A stretch of DNA of 64,000 nt from Symbiodinium natans (taxonomy: Eukaryota > Sar > Dinophyceae > Suessiales > Symbiodiniaceae). Shown one piece after another: positions 13,105-24,420 of this stretch. A model generated the notes under the pieces. The model was given only the letters and a program-made list of their open reading frames with translations, had not been told where the DNA came from and did not search any database. How positions within the stretch are numbered: the first letter of the stretch is position 1; every line of letters starts with the position of its first letter. The translations under genes and the position numbers were made by a program. The stretch is from positions 509,574-573,573 of the forward strand of contig CAJNDS010002217.1 of the NCBI GenBank assembly GCA_905221605.1. The letters run 5' to 3'.

Positions 13105-16100
13105 GTCCGTGTTGAGCAGATTGTCCGCGTCGCGCAGATTTGCAACCCGCGCTTCTTTGGAGCTGTTGGAGATGGCAAGACCGACGATACAGACGCCTTC
13201 CGCTCAGCTTTGCAAAGCTGCAGCTCCATGGCTGAAAGTTTGGCTCTACGAGCAGAGTCCTGAGAATATGCTTCCTCTCCCCGTGTTCCTCCCCTCCTCT
13301 TAAAAGAAGAACCTTTGCGTACTCCCATATGTGCTCACCTGAAATTTGCTATTTTCGCAGATCCCGCAAGTCTGGGAATCTGGCAAGTTGAGATTACAAT
13401 CTGGGAAGTTAGGGTGAGCAAGCCCGGGAATCCAAGAATGTAGTAGACGACACATAAGCAGGTCGTAAGTGTACATGTCGCCGGTAGTCGCCGTAGCTGT
13501 CTTGCCATTTAGCTCATTTAGTTCAACCCTTGTTGACCAAGTTTAATCTGTATTAGCTCATGAAACTAATCTAGCAAACGTATATCCATATGAAAACGAG
13601 TAACCTCGCTACATCATTTACCGTTTGACTCGTTTGAATGATGCAGTCAGGGGTGACGTGCATTGTCAAATGTCATCAAACTATGATTCCATTTCAACAG
13701 TATTTCCACAGGGACGGGGGCGGGGGGGGGGGGGGGGCGTCACAAAACTTGGCAGGGGGAAGGGTTGGGTTAGGGGGAAGGAGACGGGGATCCGTGTCTG
13801 CTTGTTCCAAAGGCTTCTCGGCAGGAAGCCGAGGCGAAACCAGCCTGAATGCTTTCAAAGGTGCTTGTTATAATCTGATTCGTCTAGTCACTTAATTGAG
13901 CCTTAATTCTATTGGGGTCCTTTCCTCATTCCAATCATTCCATTGTAGAATGAATTGGATTCGCTTGATTTAGCAAACGAAATTTGGGTTGAAACGTTGA
14001 TTTCGGCTGCTTTAGGCGGCTGACGAATCATTTGACCATTTGACAACCTTGAAACCCAAGGGATGCATGAGTTGATTTTGGTTAGTTTCTCTTCTGCGCC
14101 ATGCATGCGTGCCCCCTTAACTCTTCACTGTCCCTCACTGTACCTCCCGCTCCAGTCCTGCAGAGTCGTTCTCTTCCCCTTGCATGCACCCTCAACTCCG
14201 GACTTCCACTCTCCCCACGAGCGCTAAGGTGCAAATCGATCCATGGAGGAGCGGTTCACACTGGAGATTCTTTCCTTGCAAAGCTCGAGCCATGCATTCG
14301 GTACTCACATCTGCCTTCAGCCTAGGAATGAGGAACTGCTTTCCCTTGTTGTCGAGCGCATGCGTCGCTCTATTGTGCATTCTTGATACCTTAGGATACC
14401 AGCGGGAACGTTTCTCATTGGCTCCGTCAACCTTACCAGCAAGATGACACTGCGCTTGCTGAGAGGCAGCAAGCTATTAGGAGCCACTCGCCTACACAAT
14501 AAACCCGTACAAGGCATGCCACAACGACCATCAAACCTTCGCAGGTCTCATCGCCGGAGTCATACCCATTGCTTCCTGCTCTCCCCAGCTACGGCCTGAA
14601 CCGTGACTGGGCTTTGGATCCGTACAGACGGCTCCTTGGCTTGGTCTAGTTCATGCAGTTCCGACCTAGAAACTTGAGTTTCTTGTCTGCTGTGCCTGTG
14701 GCCGGATGGACCATGCTCGGGCCACGCAAGGCACTCGGCGCTCCTCTGCGGCTACAACCTGTCAGATGTGATAATTGAGGGATCTGGCAACTAGGTTGCA
14801 GAATGCGTATGGTTCCCGGCTTTTTGTAGAAATTGTCATGCGGCTCGGCTCCACTGCAGGGTATGGGTCCCTCCTTACTTGGGGGGTCCCTCGAAGGTCT
14901 GTGGGGCACCCCTGCCTTCCCCACTTTTCAAGGTGGGGCCAGTGGCCTCGGCGGATTTTCGGTAGGATGCAGGGAGCCATGGGGAATTGGAAGGCGCATC
15001 GGCCAGTGCCAGATCCAATAAAGGATGGTTTTGGCAGTCAGACTGGAAGAGGGGGTTGGGCTTGTGGGAACCTCGGGAGGCTCAGACTTGCAAAGCTTCC
15101 GGAGACCCTGCGGGTTGCAGCTTTTTGTTCAGCTAGCAAGCTTGTCAGCCTGCACATGCACGTGCATCCTCTTGATTCAGTTACAAGTTGCGCCCTTCGG
15201 AAAGGTGCTGGCGACGGGGAAGGTGTTGTTGATGGTGATGGCAGCTGGTGGTGGTCACGCTTCAGCAAGACACAGCCACTGGCAAATGGACGGCCTTCGC
15301 TCATTCAGTTCATGTATTGCACCAACATTACTATTCGCTTCATCCGCCTGCAAAATCCGGCCTTTTGGAACACGCACTTCTATGCCTCGCAAAGCATTCT
15401 GGTGCCTCAGCAACATTACATGCTTCCTGAGCTCATCTTTACACTCGTGCTGATGCAGGCCCCTGACGTGTGATCAGGTGGAGCACGTCAACATCAGTGC
15501 GCCGTATGAATCGCCAAACACAGATGGAGTCAACTTAGACCCCTGGCAACAGATCGAGGTGATTTTGCCCATTTTTGCCAAGGTCCACCGGGTCAGGTCA
15601 TGGGATGGTAGGGGAGAGGCCAGATGAGGCCAGGATGCTTGAGGCATAGGCAGAGGGCACTCATGGCACAGTCTCCCTTGAGATCCACTATACGGGGCAT
15701 TGCGCCTTCGATTTTGCCCTGAAATCTGCTTCGCGGAATGGTCCAAGGATTCCGTTGTTAATGCCATTGTGCGCAGTAGCGTGGCAACCTGAGTTTTTGA
15801 ATTCTTCTTGCTGTTTGATAGCTCTCGTCGTGGGGTTTGTTTTGAAGAAGCCATGCCCAAAGGAGATCTCAACAGGGGATGACGCTATTGCGATAAAGAG
15901 CGGGCTCAATCAGGCAGGCATAAAATTTGCCATGCCCAGCACTGGCCTTACGAGCTTCCAGCTCAGAGCTGCGTCTCGCGTGTCTCACGTGTTCAATCGA
16001 TGCCTTCGCGCGTGCTTGAGATTTCCCGGCCACGTGCACGCCAAGGTGCCCACATACATTTGCATGACTTGATTATCCATTCAAAATGTCTCTCAGTGGG

Positions 16101-17428
16101 CAGCGAAATGAGCGGCACCGGCCTAAGCTCGTTCACTCTCCTTCCCAAACGCTTTCTGCCAGTGCTTTCGACCTGGTGGTTCCTACGTTCACTCCTTCGC
16201 CTTGGCATCCGCGAGTCCATGCGAGTCCACTGCTCACAGGCGGCATCTACGATGTGCGCGTCGAAAATGTCAAGTTTGGAGACAGCCGACCTGAAAACCT
16301 TTGGCACGGCATCTTCATCAAAAGCTCTAGGCAGGGCTTGCCCTGCAGCCACGTTGAAACTCGTGAAGCCATGGGCTTGGCTCTTGCAGGTGGCGTGGGG
16401 GAACAGTTCGAGACCTTTCGTTCCAGAACATCCGCAGCGTCGCCAGGCATCGCGCCAAGGGAGCGGAGTTGGGGCCTTCCACCTGAAGCTGGAGATTCCT
16501 AGTCTCCCCTCTCGCACTCTCTGTCTCTCCCACTCCCTCTGCTGAAGCCAGAAACAAGAGCGGTTTAGAGTTGGACCTGGCGACGGCTGCGGATCAGAAT
16601 TTGGGCCTCGGGGTAGAGGGATCCCAACTTTTTGCATGCTCACTTGGCCAGCGATGGCCACATTGCAGGTCAGGAGCGAAAAGAAAAACCAAAGTCTTTA
16701 TTGAGCTTCTCATCGGCACGAGCGCAGCGGTTGGATGTGAGCTAGGCTCCGGCCATGGTTTGCCAGCTGATACCCGAGGATCTCAATGCAATACGGCTCC
16801 TGGAATGGACCCGAGGCAGTCACGAGTCACTGGAGAAGCGGCGCCAGCCTAGACTAGATAGGTCATGATAGGTCACAGCAGACCTTGTCAGGGAGAAGCT
16901 TCAGACGTGCCTCCGAGCTTCTTCAACTTCTCCTTCGACACGATTTCTTCCAACGGAGCCAAGCAGATTGCCGAAATCAGTGGATTGACAGACAGCCCCA
17001 TCACAGACATTGTCTTCAAAGACATCGTCGGCACCAACCACGAAGAAGGCATCACATGTTTGTGACCCAGTCGCTCCGCAGTGCAGAATGATGAGTAGTT
17101 TGTCAGGACGGTGGTTAGTCAATGTCTGGCATGGCTGAGGCAGACGCACGCGAGGAGTCAGAATGTTGAACAATGGCGTGAAGGCTTTGCAGCTGCTTCC
17201 GGCCTGTTCAACATGTTAAACACAACTTCTGCTTAGGCTCTTTTTCCACTCAAATCGTAGGTCCGGCGTAGGGTTCAACAGAAAGAGTTGAATAATCGTG
17301 AACTGCAGAATACCGGATGCCTGCCCAACCTGGTGGACACGTCGATGCGAGACGAGCTGGATCGCCTGGACCCGCCGACGGCGCGCGATGGTGCCATCAG
17401 TGCCGAAAGCCACCCGTCCAATATGTAA
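13105..17428 (+). CDS. GH28 polygalacturonase-like protein
   Basis: Glycoside hydrolase family 28, a right-handed beta-helix enzyme that normally hydrolyses alpha-1,4-galacturonan (pectin), usually secreted. Exons by phase and family fit: ~13,105-13,230 (FGAVGDGKTDDTDAF), 14,395-~14,480 (IPAGTFLIGSVNLTS), 14,545-~14,606, 14,731-14,786, 15,223-15,401 (VVDGDGSWWW), 15,478-15,558 (NTDG at 15,517), 15,863-15,944 (TGDDAIAIKSG), 16,046-16,114 (GSEMSG), 16,240-16,330, 16,390-~16,500, 16,892-17,061, 17,158-17,188, 17,261-17,428 (TAA). The three catalytic-type Asp (NTD, GDD) are present. The GHG histidine is not at its usual place before GSE, and R-I-K reads F-I-K. The start codon and signal peptide were not found; a small exon is probably missing between the first two. 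The frame after 16,450 shifts, possibly a further intron. Five of eight resolved introns begin with GC. Confidence 0.85.
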
Positions 17429-17889
17429 CAGTCCAAAAAACTTGACAAGCTGCCAAACAGCAAGCCACACGAAGAATGCTACGTAGAGCAACGCAGAGTG
17501 CCACATTGAGCGAGGCTGCTGTCCATCTTTCCAAAAAGGGTTCCCAAGAGATACACGCATTTTTGGCACATGCAGCTGCGCTCGATGCATTCGTTTTTTT
17601 TTTTAGCTGCTTGCTTGGCGGATTCTTTTGCAAAGAGGTTGGCTTGAGAAGCGGAAGAAATTGAGATTTGACTGCACTATTGATGGACCTATTGATTTAC
17701 CGCGCGATGTTGACTGGGCATTCTTGAGAGATGTTGTGCAAACAGCATATCTTGGCCAGGATTTCCGCCATTTTCGATGGCAATGTGTGACTTGGTTGAC
17801 AAAGGTTGCGTAAAATATAACTCAAGATGTTCAGTATCGCGCTGCCTCCAGATCTCGTTGCGCTGTGATGTGTCTGAACAGTTGGGCTG

Positions 17890-18330
17890 ATGCTACATCA
17901 GAACTGCCATTCTCCTTCGCCGAGGTCGCTTCCAACAAAATCAAATCCGGACCAAATCCAGAAGCTACAGCGAGGTCTCTACGCCATTCACTGGGCCACA
18001 CGGCTGCAGCAGTGGGTGCAGTGTTTGTGCAGAAGTGTCAGGTTGTCCCCGAGCTTTGTCATACCAAGGACCTACCCGGGCATGGTTGGCATGGGCTGAG
18101 AAGCACTGCACCTTGGCATTGTCCATCGTGTTTTTTGTTTTTTTATCGTGTGTGTGGGTTCACTGTCACTCGTCTGCAAACCCCGTGATCCCATACCAAG
18201 GTCTTTGTAGCACCTCTTCAGAAATCCACGAGCGCAGTGCTATGGCATCATGGTCATCATGATTGTGTGTGTCCCGATCCATCTACAAAAAAGAAGCCTG
18301 GACACTCTACTGGCATTCATCACAGAGCAC
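17890..18330 (+). CDS. Possible exons upstream of the alpha/beta-hydrolase
   Basis: A + frame at about 17,925-18,105 reads helix-like sequence (LQRGLYAIHWATRLQQWVQ) and another at about 18,279-18,364 reads LDTLLAFITEHINGGSGG. Both look coding and may be 5' exons of the alpha/beta-hydrolase gene, since that family usually has an N-terminal extension before the MPL motif. Splice joins were not established. Competing frames overlap both. Confidence 0.3.
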
Positions 18331-18450
18331 ATAAATGGGGGATCAGGAGGTGAATCAGATGCATACTGAGGAAGTAAAGAGAAGACGCGGAAGTATGGCG
18401 TTCGCCCTGGCTGGGCTCAAGGGCCCTGTCGCAAGGGATGCATGGGCGCA

Positions 18451-20475
18451 AAGCACACCAAGATCATGGCATCAAATGGCACTGGATACACTTGGTGGGA
18501 TCTTGATAATGTGACGAGATTCTTCCATTCGCTGGGTCACAATGCACCTTGGTACCAGGCTGAATTTGTTCAATCAGGCTGACTCTGACAGTCTGGCATG
18601 TCTCATGTGATTGCTGATGCTTTTTCAATCCTTCACAGGTATTCATCTTGTCCATGCCGCTAGTGGGTGTAAATTTCTCTCCTGGGCGCAGCACGAACTG
18701 GACGGATCACTGGTGGTTTCAGCGGCCCTATTGAACTTTAGCACATACAGAATAGGCCAGCAGCGGCTGCCCAACCATTGCACTAGGCAGAGACTAAGCT
18801 GGCTCCCAAGGACGCTCGAGAGCGGTGGTGAATCCACTATCCGTGCTTCGACTTCAAAGCACTAGCCATACGGGGCCATGCGTAGCTGAATGGGCCGTGC
18901 TTCGAGCTCATGAGTCTGAAGGCGAAAGGTTTCCATATCTAGTGGCCGCTAGCAATAAACTAGGGCTGTCAAGTGAGGATACTTCTGCGAGCCAGTCATT
19001 CTGACGATCAACTACGCTCTGAGTTTGGGCTTTAAGGACTGCGACGTTCCTGAGCACTAAGTAACTACAGCACCTTATATTCAGGAGGCAAATTAAAGAA
19101 CCCCCCACCCCCCCAACATTTAAACAAGAAATCCGTCCGGGTCACCGCTTCTTTACTGCTGCTCTTGGAAGTAGGGGCGGGGGGAATGTTTAACCTAAGC
19201 TTGTACACTCATTAAAACCAAAACCCTCAAACCCACCCTAATTAATGCCGCAAGACCTCGATCCCTCCCTCCTTGCCTTTCCGGTTGAGGTTTTGAAGTT
19301 TTTAGGGTTCAGGGTTGAGGTTTGCAGTGTCAATAATCGCTAGTTGGGTGTTGGGCTTCGGGTCGAGGTTTGAGTTCTTCTGGGCTTCACCGCGGGGGGG
19401 CCGAAGCATGCTAATTTTAGGGGCTGTGTTTGATCTTGGAAACGTGCATGGGCACATTTGTATTCCACGTGGTGCGCCTCCCTCCTGTTCCCATGCGAAA
19501 CCTTCAATGTGCTGGGTTCGAATTTGAGGATTCCACGCAATCCGGACTCCGTCGCGCGTTTTCTCCTGGGTTGGAACTGGCCTGTTCCACATTCGGGCCT
19601 CCGTCCCGCGTTCTCCCAGGGGACAACCCTACGTGTTGAACATCTCTCGCTCAAAGCCCTGAACCCAAATATGAAAGAAAGCCCGTGGGAATATTATGGA
19701 GGAGGAGGGCATCCGTATTAGAGGAAAAAGGTCCCATCGAACTGCAGGGGGCTTTGTAAAGATTACCATTGCGGCAGTGCAATGTTATGCGATGACGCTT
19801 GAGAGCAAACATGTCGACCTGGACTTCAGAAGCGCCTACAACGTAACTACCTGCGCAGGATGTGGTCCTGGCTGGTCTGTCGGGTGGGGGGTGGACCACA
19901 AGCCTCGTCGCGGCCATGGACTCGCGGATCACAGCATCGATCCCTGTCGCGGGTCCTGACCTCGACATGTTTGTTCCGTAGACGTAGCTCAGAGACTGAA
20001 CGTGGAAGGAGATGCTTGAACCAGATGTCTGGGCAGTGCAAAGGCGTCCTGCCGTGGTACCTGCGTTTTGCTCGAACAGCTTCCGGCTTCGAGGCAACTG
20101 GAGACATCGGCCACTTGCTCCGAAAACTTGTGAGATGACTGATCAATCTGCCATTAGACGCAAAGCTTGCTTTCATGAAGATCAAAGCTCGTCAGACAGG
20201 TGATTACGAGCAGATCTGTGCACTGATGCCATTTCCATTCTTGGACGGGGCAAGGCTTGCTGGCATCGTGTCAAAATTTCTATATACAATGCCGAACTAA
20301 ACGAAACAGTAGTCCCCAGGCACAAAGGGTACGGATGGCGCGTGGATGCTGGGCGAGAGTACTGTCAGGCTTGCAACTACAAATGCCACTTGGCTCATTT
20401 TTGGCTCACTGGCATCCTGTCAACAACCATTGTTGGGGCTCATGTGAACCGCGTCGAGGCCAGTTTCTCCTAGCA
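18451..20475 (+). CDS. Alpha/beta-hydrolase fold protein (serine esterase type)
   Basis: Exons: ~18,451-18,558 (YTWWDLDNVTRFFHSLG), 18,639-~18,728 (VFILSMPLVGVN), 19,859-19,952 (GLSGGGWTT nucleophile elbow, Ser codon 19,880-19,882, then SIPVA), 20,158-~20,210 (TGDYEQ) and ~20,256-20,470 (IYNAELNE, VDAGREYCQACNYKC). The order MPL.G.N, G-L-S-G-G-G-W, PVA, GDYEQ, IYN is that of a family of uncharacterised bacterial-type alpha/beta hydrolases. Two introns fit by phase: 18,559-18,638 (GC-AG) and 19,953-20,157 (GT-AG). The exon between 18.73 and 19.86 kb and the one with the catalytic His were not securely found; a candidate lies at 19,740-19,830. The join 20,210 to 20,256 is unresolved. It lies about 1 kb after the GH28 gene on the same strand. 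Its substrate is unknown; an ester on a polysaccharide is a guess from context. Confidence 0.6.
19080..19340. repeat. Degenerate telomere-like (TTTAGGG/CCCTAAA) sequence
   Basis: Scattered AAACCCTCAAACCC and TTTAGGGTTCAGGGTTGAGG units in both orientations. They resemble the plant-type heptamer used by dinoflagellate telomeres but are too degenerate to be a functional end. The stretch lies inside the long interval between alpha/beta-hydrolase exons and so is probably intronic. Confidence 0.5.
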
Positions 20476-20645
20476 GGCTTGGAGCCGTATCGCTGGCAAC
20501 TTCAAATCCTCCACGAGGCTATCGGCAAACTTGAGTCGCACCCGCCAGGCCAAGTCCAAAAGAACACCAGACTTCCACACACATGTCGCATGTAGGATGA
20601 CACTTGCTGCTATGCTGCCGCAGGAAGGCTCGGACGTAAATTCTG

Positions 20646-22428
20646 CCTGAGTTCAATCAGGACAGCAATGGCAGGGTGATTGGGCCGCACAAGTTAAGGC
20701 ACGATGAGATTCGCGCGTATGAGACCGATATCCGCACCGCTGTAACAAGTCAGCAGCCGCACGGGTGGTTTACTGTTGCCAGCGCCCAAGCCTGCTGAAG
20801 TCGTGCGTTTGGTTATGGATTAAAAGTCAGTCCGGTTCTCATGAGATGCCATGATCAGGTCGTAACGGATCACAGGTGCACCGTGGTCCTCCTTTTGTAC
20901 TTTTTTATCCCTTTTTCAGTCTTACTTCCAAATCTCAGATACTGGCAGGCTCCATGAGTTCTGCGCTGAAGACAAGATGGTCATTGAAGCTGCATTGACC
21001 ACGCGGCCCAATCCGAAGAGCAGTAGATGGGACGTGTTACCGTGCGACGTGCTACATGGCAAGCATGAGGCTCAGGCAGTTGTTCACACACTTCATTCCT
21101 TTCATTCCTGGAGATTCTGTATCTGACGTCTGGACCTTAACTTTCTCAGGTCCAACACGGCAGCGACGTGCAAAGTCTAGATGCTTCTGCCTGCTGAAAA
21201 TGGCGCGGAATTTCTGCGTTCGGTGAGCCTGCAGTGTCCACATGCTTGTTGCACCTCCTTGCTGGCGGTGAATTTGTGAAGCTGCAAACCTTGGCTACAC
21301 GCTGGTTGCTGAGATGCACACAGGTAGGTGCACGGGATGTGCAAGTGAACTTTGTCGCGGACAGTGAGTATCCGATGTGTCGTCTCCCCAGCTTTTGAAA
21401 AATCGGCCTCAATCTCGGGCCTCAGATGCATCGCTGACAGGCTTCGGAGGTCTGGGTGGCTGCTGCGTGCCAGAGGCCTCAACATGGGAGATCTTCATGG
21501 ATGATGGCAGCGAGCAGGACGGCCCACTGTTTAAGAATGTGCAGTGTCTCTCTTTTTCCATGTGGTCGCCTTCCACCAGGAACGTCACGCTTGTCAACTT
21601 GTGACTCATTCCACTCAGTTGTAACTTTTTGTCGCTGTCTCGCTTGTGACTCTGCTCGGCCTAGGTTGTGTATGTGCAGGGACTTGCAGAGGGTCAAAAT
21701 TAGTCATGGGGTGTGAGTGTGGACTGAAGCATGTGGCAATGGGTCATAATGGGTCATGGTCATAGCCATTACTGGCTACTGCACATTTTTTTAGCAAGAA
21801 TGTGAGATGCCTGAGATGCAGGAGAAAGCACATCCAGTGCTGAAGCTCGGTCTTGCCAAAGCTGAAAGTTCGAGAGGTCGCTGGCAAGAGGCCTCGAAGC
21901 AGACTGAAACAATCCGAAACAATCCGACACTGCCGGCATTGCCAGAAGCAGGTCTTCACACAATGGCAGCCTTGGCAATCTGCAAAGGCCATGAAGGAGG
22001 CCCCTGAAACCATGTCGTGTAGATGCCAAAGTCTTAAGTCGTATGTGGAGAGAAGCTTGGTGGAGGCTGTGCGACCCTGTGCGAACTACAGTTTGCGAGG
22101 CATACGCCAACCAAGCTCTCGAAGGTTCAAGCGCAATCGCCTTGGAGGCCCTCCTGAGAAGTATGCCCTCTGCCCCAGCATTCCGTCACGACATCCATGT
22201 GTTGAGTTGATCCTCCTTGAGCCAAGCCGGGTAGCATCTTGCAGATTGCAAGAACCTTCCCAGGCCTATCGATCGAACGTACGCTGTTTCGCACACTTGC
22301 CATGCCAGGATGGAGATGAAGAGTGAGGAGACATGACTGAGGATCGGCTGGATGATCTTCCATCCCTCGCACAAAAGGCTCTCGATGAACAGCCGGAGGA
22401 TCGCCTAAAGCCAATGCTGCGCCTGTAG
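20646..22428 (+). CDS. Orphan coding exons, unknown function
   Basis: Coding-like + frames: 20,646-20,795 (EFNQDSNGRVIGPHK then GWFTVASAQAC, TGA follows); 20,949-21,126 (LHEFCAEDKMVIEAAL, after a CAG|G acceptor, TGA at 21,124); about 21,262-21,330 (GGEFVKLQTLATRWLLRC, ending at a CAG|GTAGGT donor); about 21,450-21,603; and 22,333-22,428, a 31-codon ATG frame (MTEDRLDDLPSLAQKALDEQ). No family is recognised. The first two might be distal exons of the alpha/beta-hydrolase gene or belong to a new gene. The DQDSNGR-like string is only superficially EF-hand-like: the loop lacks the full ligand set. Confidence 0.35.
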
Positions 22429-22630
22429 TTCCGAGCTGCCTGCACTAGTGACCAGTGGGTTAATCTTGAACCATCTTTGACCATGCATGCCCTTGCGACA
22501 CTGACATGCCTAACCCAAGTGGCTGATCTTTCATCACCGCAGCTGTGTTTCTGGAGGTGTTTCACTGCCGAGACTGTCCCGGGGCAAGGGTGAATGATAG
22601 GAGGCATCCAACAATGTCGGCCATGTGCAG

Positions 22631-22801
22631 GTGAAGACGGAGAAGGAGGCCGTCAACATCCTGGCCGATAGCATGCTGGAGTTGCGCGGCATTGACACTG
22701 ATTGATGGCGTAAAGAGCAAGATGGGCACTCAGTCAAGCGGCAGGATCTTGACGAAGCTATGGATGTGACCCTTCTCTTTTGGAAAGGTCACAGCTTCTA
22801 G
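22631..22801 (+). CDS. Coding-like frame interrupted by TGA
   Basis: After an acceptor-like GTGCAG (AG at 22,629-22,630), a frame reads VKTEKEAVNILADSMLELRG and meets TGA at 22,703-22,705. The same frame stays open and equally protein-like beyond it (KRQDLDEAMDVTLLFWKG) to TAG at 22,799. The KTEKEAVNIL piece is vaguely kinesin-motor-like but lacks any nucleotide-binding motif, so no family is claimed. The TGA may mark a short intron, a decayed gene or recoding. Confidence 0.3.
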
Positions 22802-22891
22802 ACAGGATGGCGTGCGCAATCGTGAAACTTCCAGCGCCAAAACTTCCGAGCAGATGGCCAACAGACAAGGGTACCCCAGTGACAACTGAAG

Positions 22892-22960
22892 CGTTCTTTC
22901 CGCGAGGTCCCTGAACCAGCAGAACGGTACTGCCGGTTCATGAACCTGGCGGAAAGAACG
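22892..22960. repeat. Long imperfect hairpin (26-nt arms)
   Basis: Left arm 22,892-22,917 and right arm 22,935-22,960 are reverse complements at 23 of 26 positions. The 17-base spacer itself contains GCAG/CTGC, which could extend the stem by four pairs around a 7-base loop. No similar sequence was seen elsewhere in the window. It could be a miniature foldback, a small-RNA precursor or a protein-coding coincidence. Confidence 0.85.
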
Positions 22961-23583
22961 ATGGATGTCAGACTAGATACCAGGACGATTCTGCGTGAAA
23001 ACGTTCGAGAAACAACTGAGCACTGCATGTTCGTGTCACGACCTGGCGGAGAATTGGAAACCGATAAGACTGGAATGCAGCTCATGTCGAGACTCCGTGT
23101 GATCTACATTGCCAGCATCGTCGTGTACAGATTTTTTTCGGGAACTTCTTTGATTTTCGGCAGGGACCATGCTGGACGCGAAGGCTGGAGCAAACAGAAG
23201 AGAAGAAGCACACATGGACTGTGTCAATAGAGAGCTTTGAGATATGGATTCAAAAAGAACACCGCTCACCTGCACGCCGCACGCCGCACGCCGCACCCGC
23301 ACCTTCAGGTTCAGAGCCGCAGGAAAATTCCAGATCCAAAATGAATCTCTGCATAACGTGACTCAACCCATTCCTTTTTCCTGCGGTGCAGCCCCGTCGG
23401 CTACGGGATGTTTCGGGGGCATACGTCACTGTGTGTTTCTTCTAGACTCCAAATGTGTTCCAAGCAAAGGCTGTGGACCAGGTCAAGTTATCACAACACT
23501 AACGCGGGCTTCCTACGCTTGTTGGATTCGTCTGCTACTTCCTAGCATCCTACAGACCTTGGGACTTTGCGCGAAACTGCGCG

Positions 23584-23873
23584 AATGATTCGGAAGCGGG
23601 GGAGCGACAGCTGCTCAAGCAGCTCATGGAGGACTGCCGGTTCACAGTCTCTGCAACTCACCAAAATCACATCAGAAGTGCCCACGAGAGTCTTGCCAGG
23701 ACTTGAAGCATGCCGTCTCTGCTTTGGACTTCGAAGCTACATCAAGACTGCTTCAGGATGGCTTTTTTGAGCAGCGGTATCTTCTTGATTGGTTGAGTGC
23801 TGATGGCACTGCATGGGAATGCCGCTTTGCCCCGTTCAAACCCTTCCCCAGTCTACATGCGCCCATTCTATAG
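23584..23873 (+). CDS. Frameshifted or split exon, unknown protein
   Basis: The frame from 23,584 reads NDSEAGERQLLKQLMEDCRF and stays protein-like to about 23,695. Coding character then moves to another frame (QDLKHAVSALDFEATSRLLQ, then YLLDWLSADGTAWECRF), which ends at TAG 23,871-23,873. The switch sits at about 23,695-23,700 with no room for a normal intron. Either a 1-2 base indel (pseudogene or assembly error) or a missed small exon explains it. No domain is recognised. Confidence 0.4.
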
Positions 23874-23899
23874 GCCCTCAACTGCATAGGATGTTCCAA

Positions 23900-24290
23900 A
23901 TGCAGAGACAGCTCTATGTGCCGCGGACGAAGATGGGCTCTGGCCTCAAGAATTCTTCGCAGATGTGCAAGGCATTGACATAGTCTTCAGGCAGCGTACC
24001 CGACCCAGTGAACTGCGACATGCAAGCAGCACCCGAGGATGTGAATTAATGTGCCCAGCAATGCTGGAATGTGACATTGGCAATACCATACAGCATAGTG
24101 GTCCTGACATCTTCGCAATAGCCACGATACACGACCCCAAACAATGGGACGGAATGCCACGCCCAGGCAGACATTGCTCCATCTTTGTGCTGATGCCCTG
24201 GGCGAGTCTGACAGAGCTTCAGAGCAAGGCGGAATACCCTCGGCCCTCAACTGTTACGAATAATTGCTGCGGCCTAGACAGCTGAGATCC
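23900..24290 (+). CDS. Coding-like frame, possibly ankyrin-associated
   Basis: One open + frame from about 23,895 runs through PNAETALCAADEDGLW and then FFADVQGIDIVFRQ to TGA near 24,285. The first part resembles the GETAL..A core of an ankyrin repeat, and a clear ankyrin exon follows at 24,356, so the two may belong to one gene. The rest has no recognised domain. Confidence 0.3.
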
Positions 24291-24355
24291 AGCTTGCGCT
24301 TCGGTCAAGCCTGCACATGTCCGAATTTTCAGAATGATTCCTCTCAACTTTCAGG

Positions 24356-24420
24356 CTTCAATGTCATGAAGCTGCTGCTGAGCCACGGGGCCAACCCATG
24401 CAGCCTGAACAGCCTCGGGG
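24356..24420 (+). CDS. Ankyrin-repeat exon
   Basis: Following a TTTCAG acceptor, the frame reads FNVMKLLLSHGANPCSLNSLG and stops at a GTGAGC donor. VxxLLLxxGANPxxxNxxG is the second-helix and loop part of an ankyrin repeat. The rest of the repeat should lie in neighbouring exons; a possible next exon begins after AACAG at about 24,542. The gene to which it belongs is not defined. Confidence 0.6.

Noticed and set aside
19651-20185. 148- and 112-codon minus-strand ORFs
   Set aside because: They are antisense to the alpha/beta-hydrolase exon with GLSGGGW, whose motif order fixes the + strand.
20380-20410. TTTTTGGCTCA, possible relict spliced leader
   Set aside because: Only the short TTTGGCTCA core matches, no full dinoflagellate leader follows, and it lies inside a coding-like frame. 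A similar weak match at 32,847 was rejected for the same reason.
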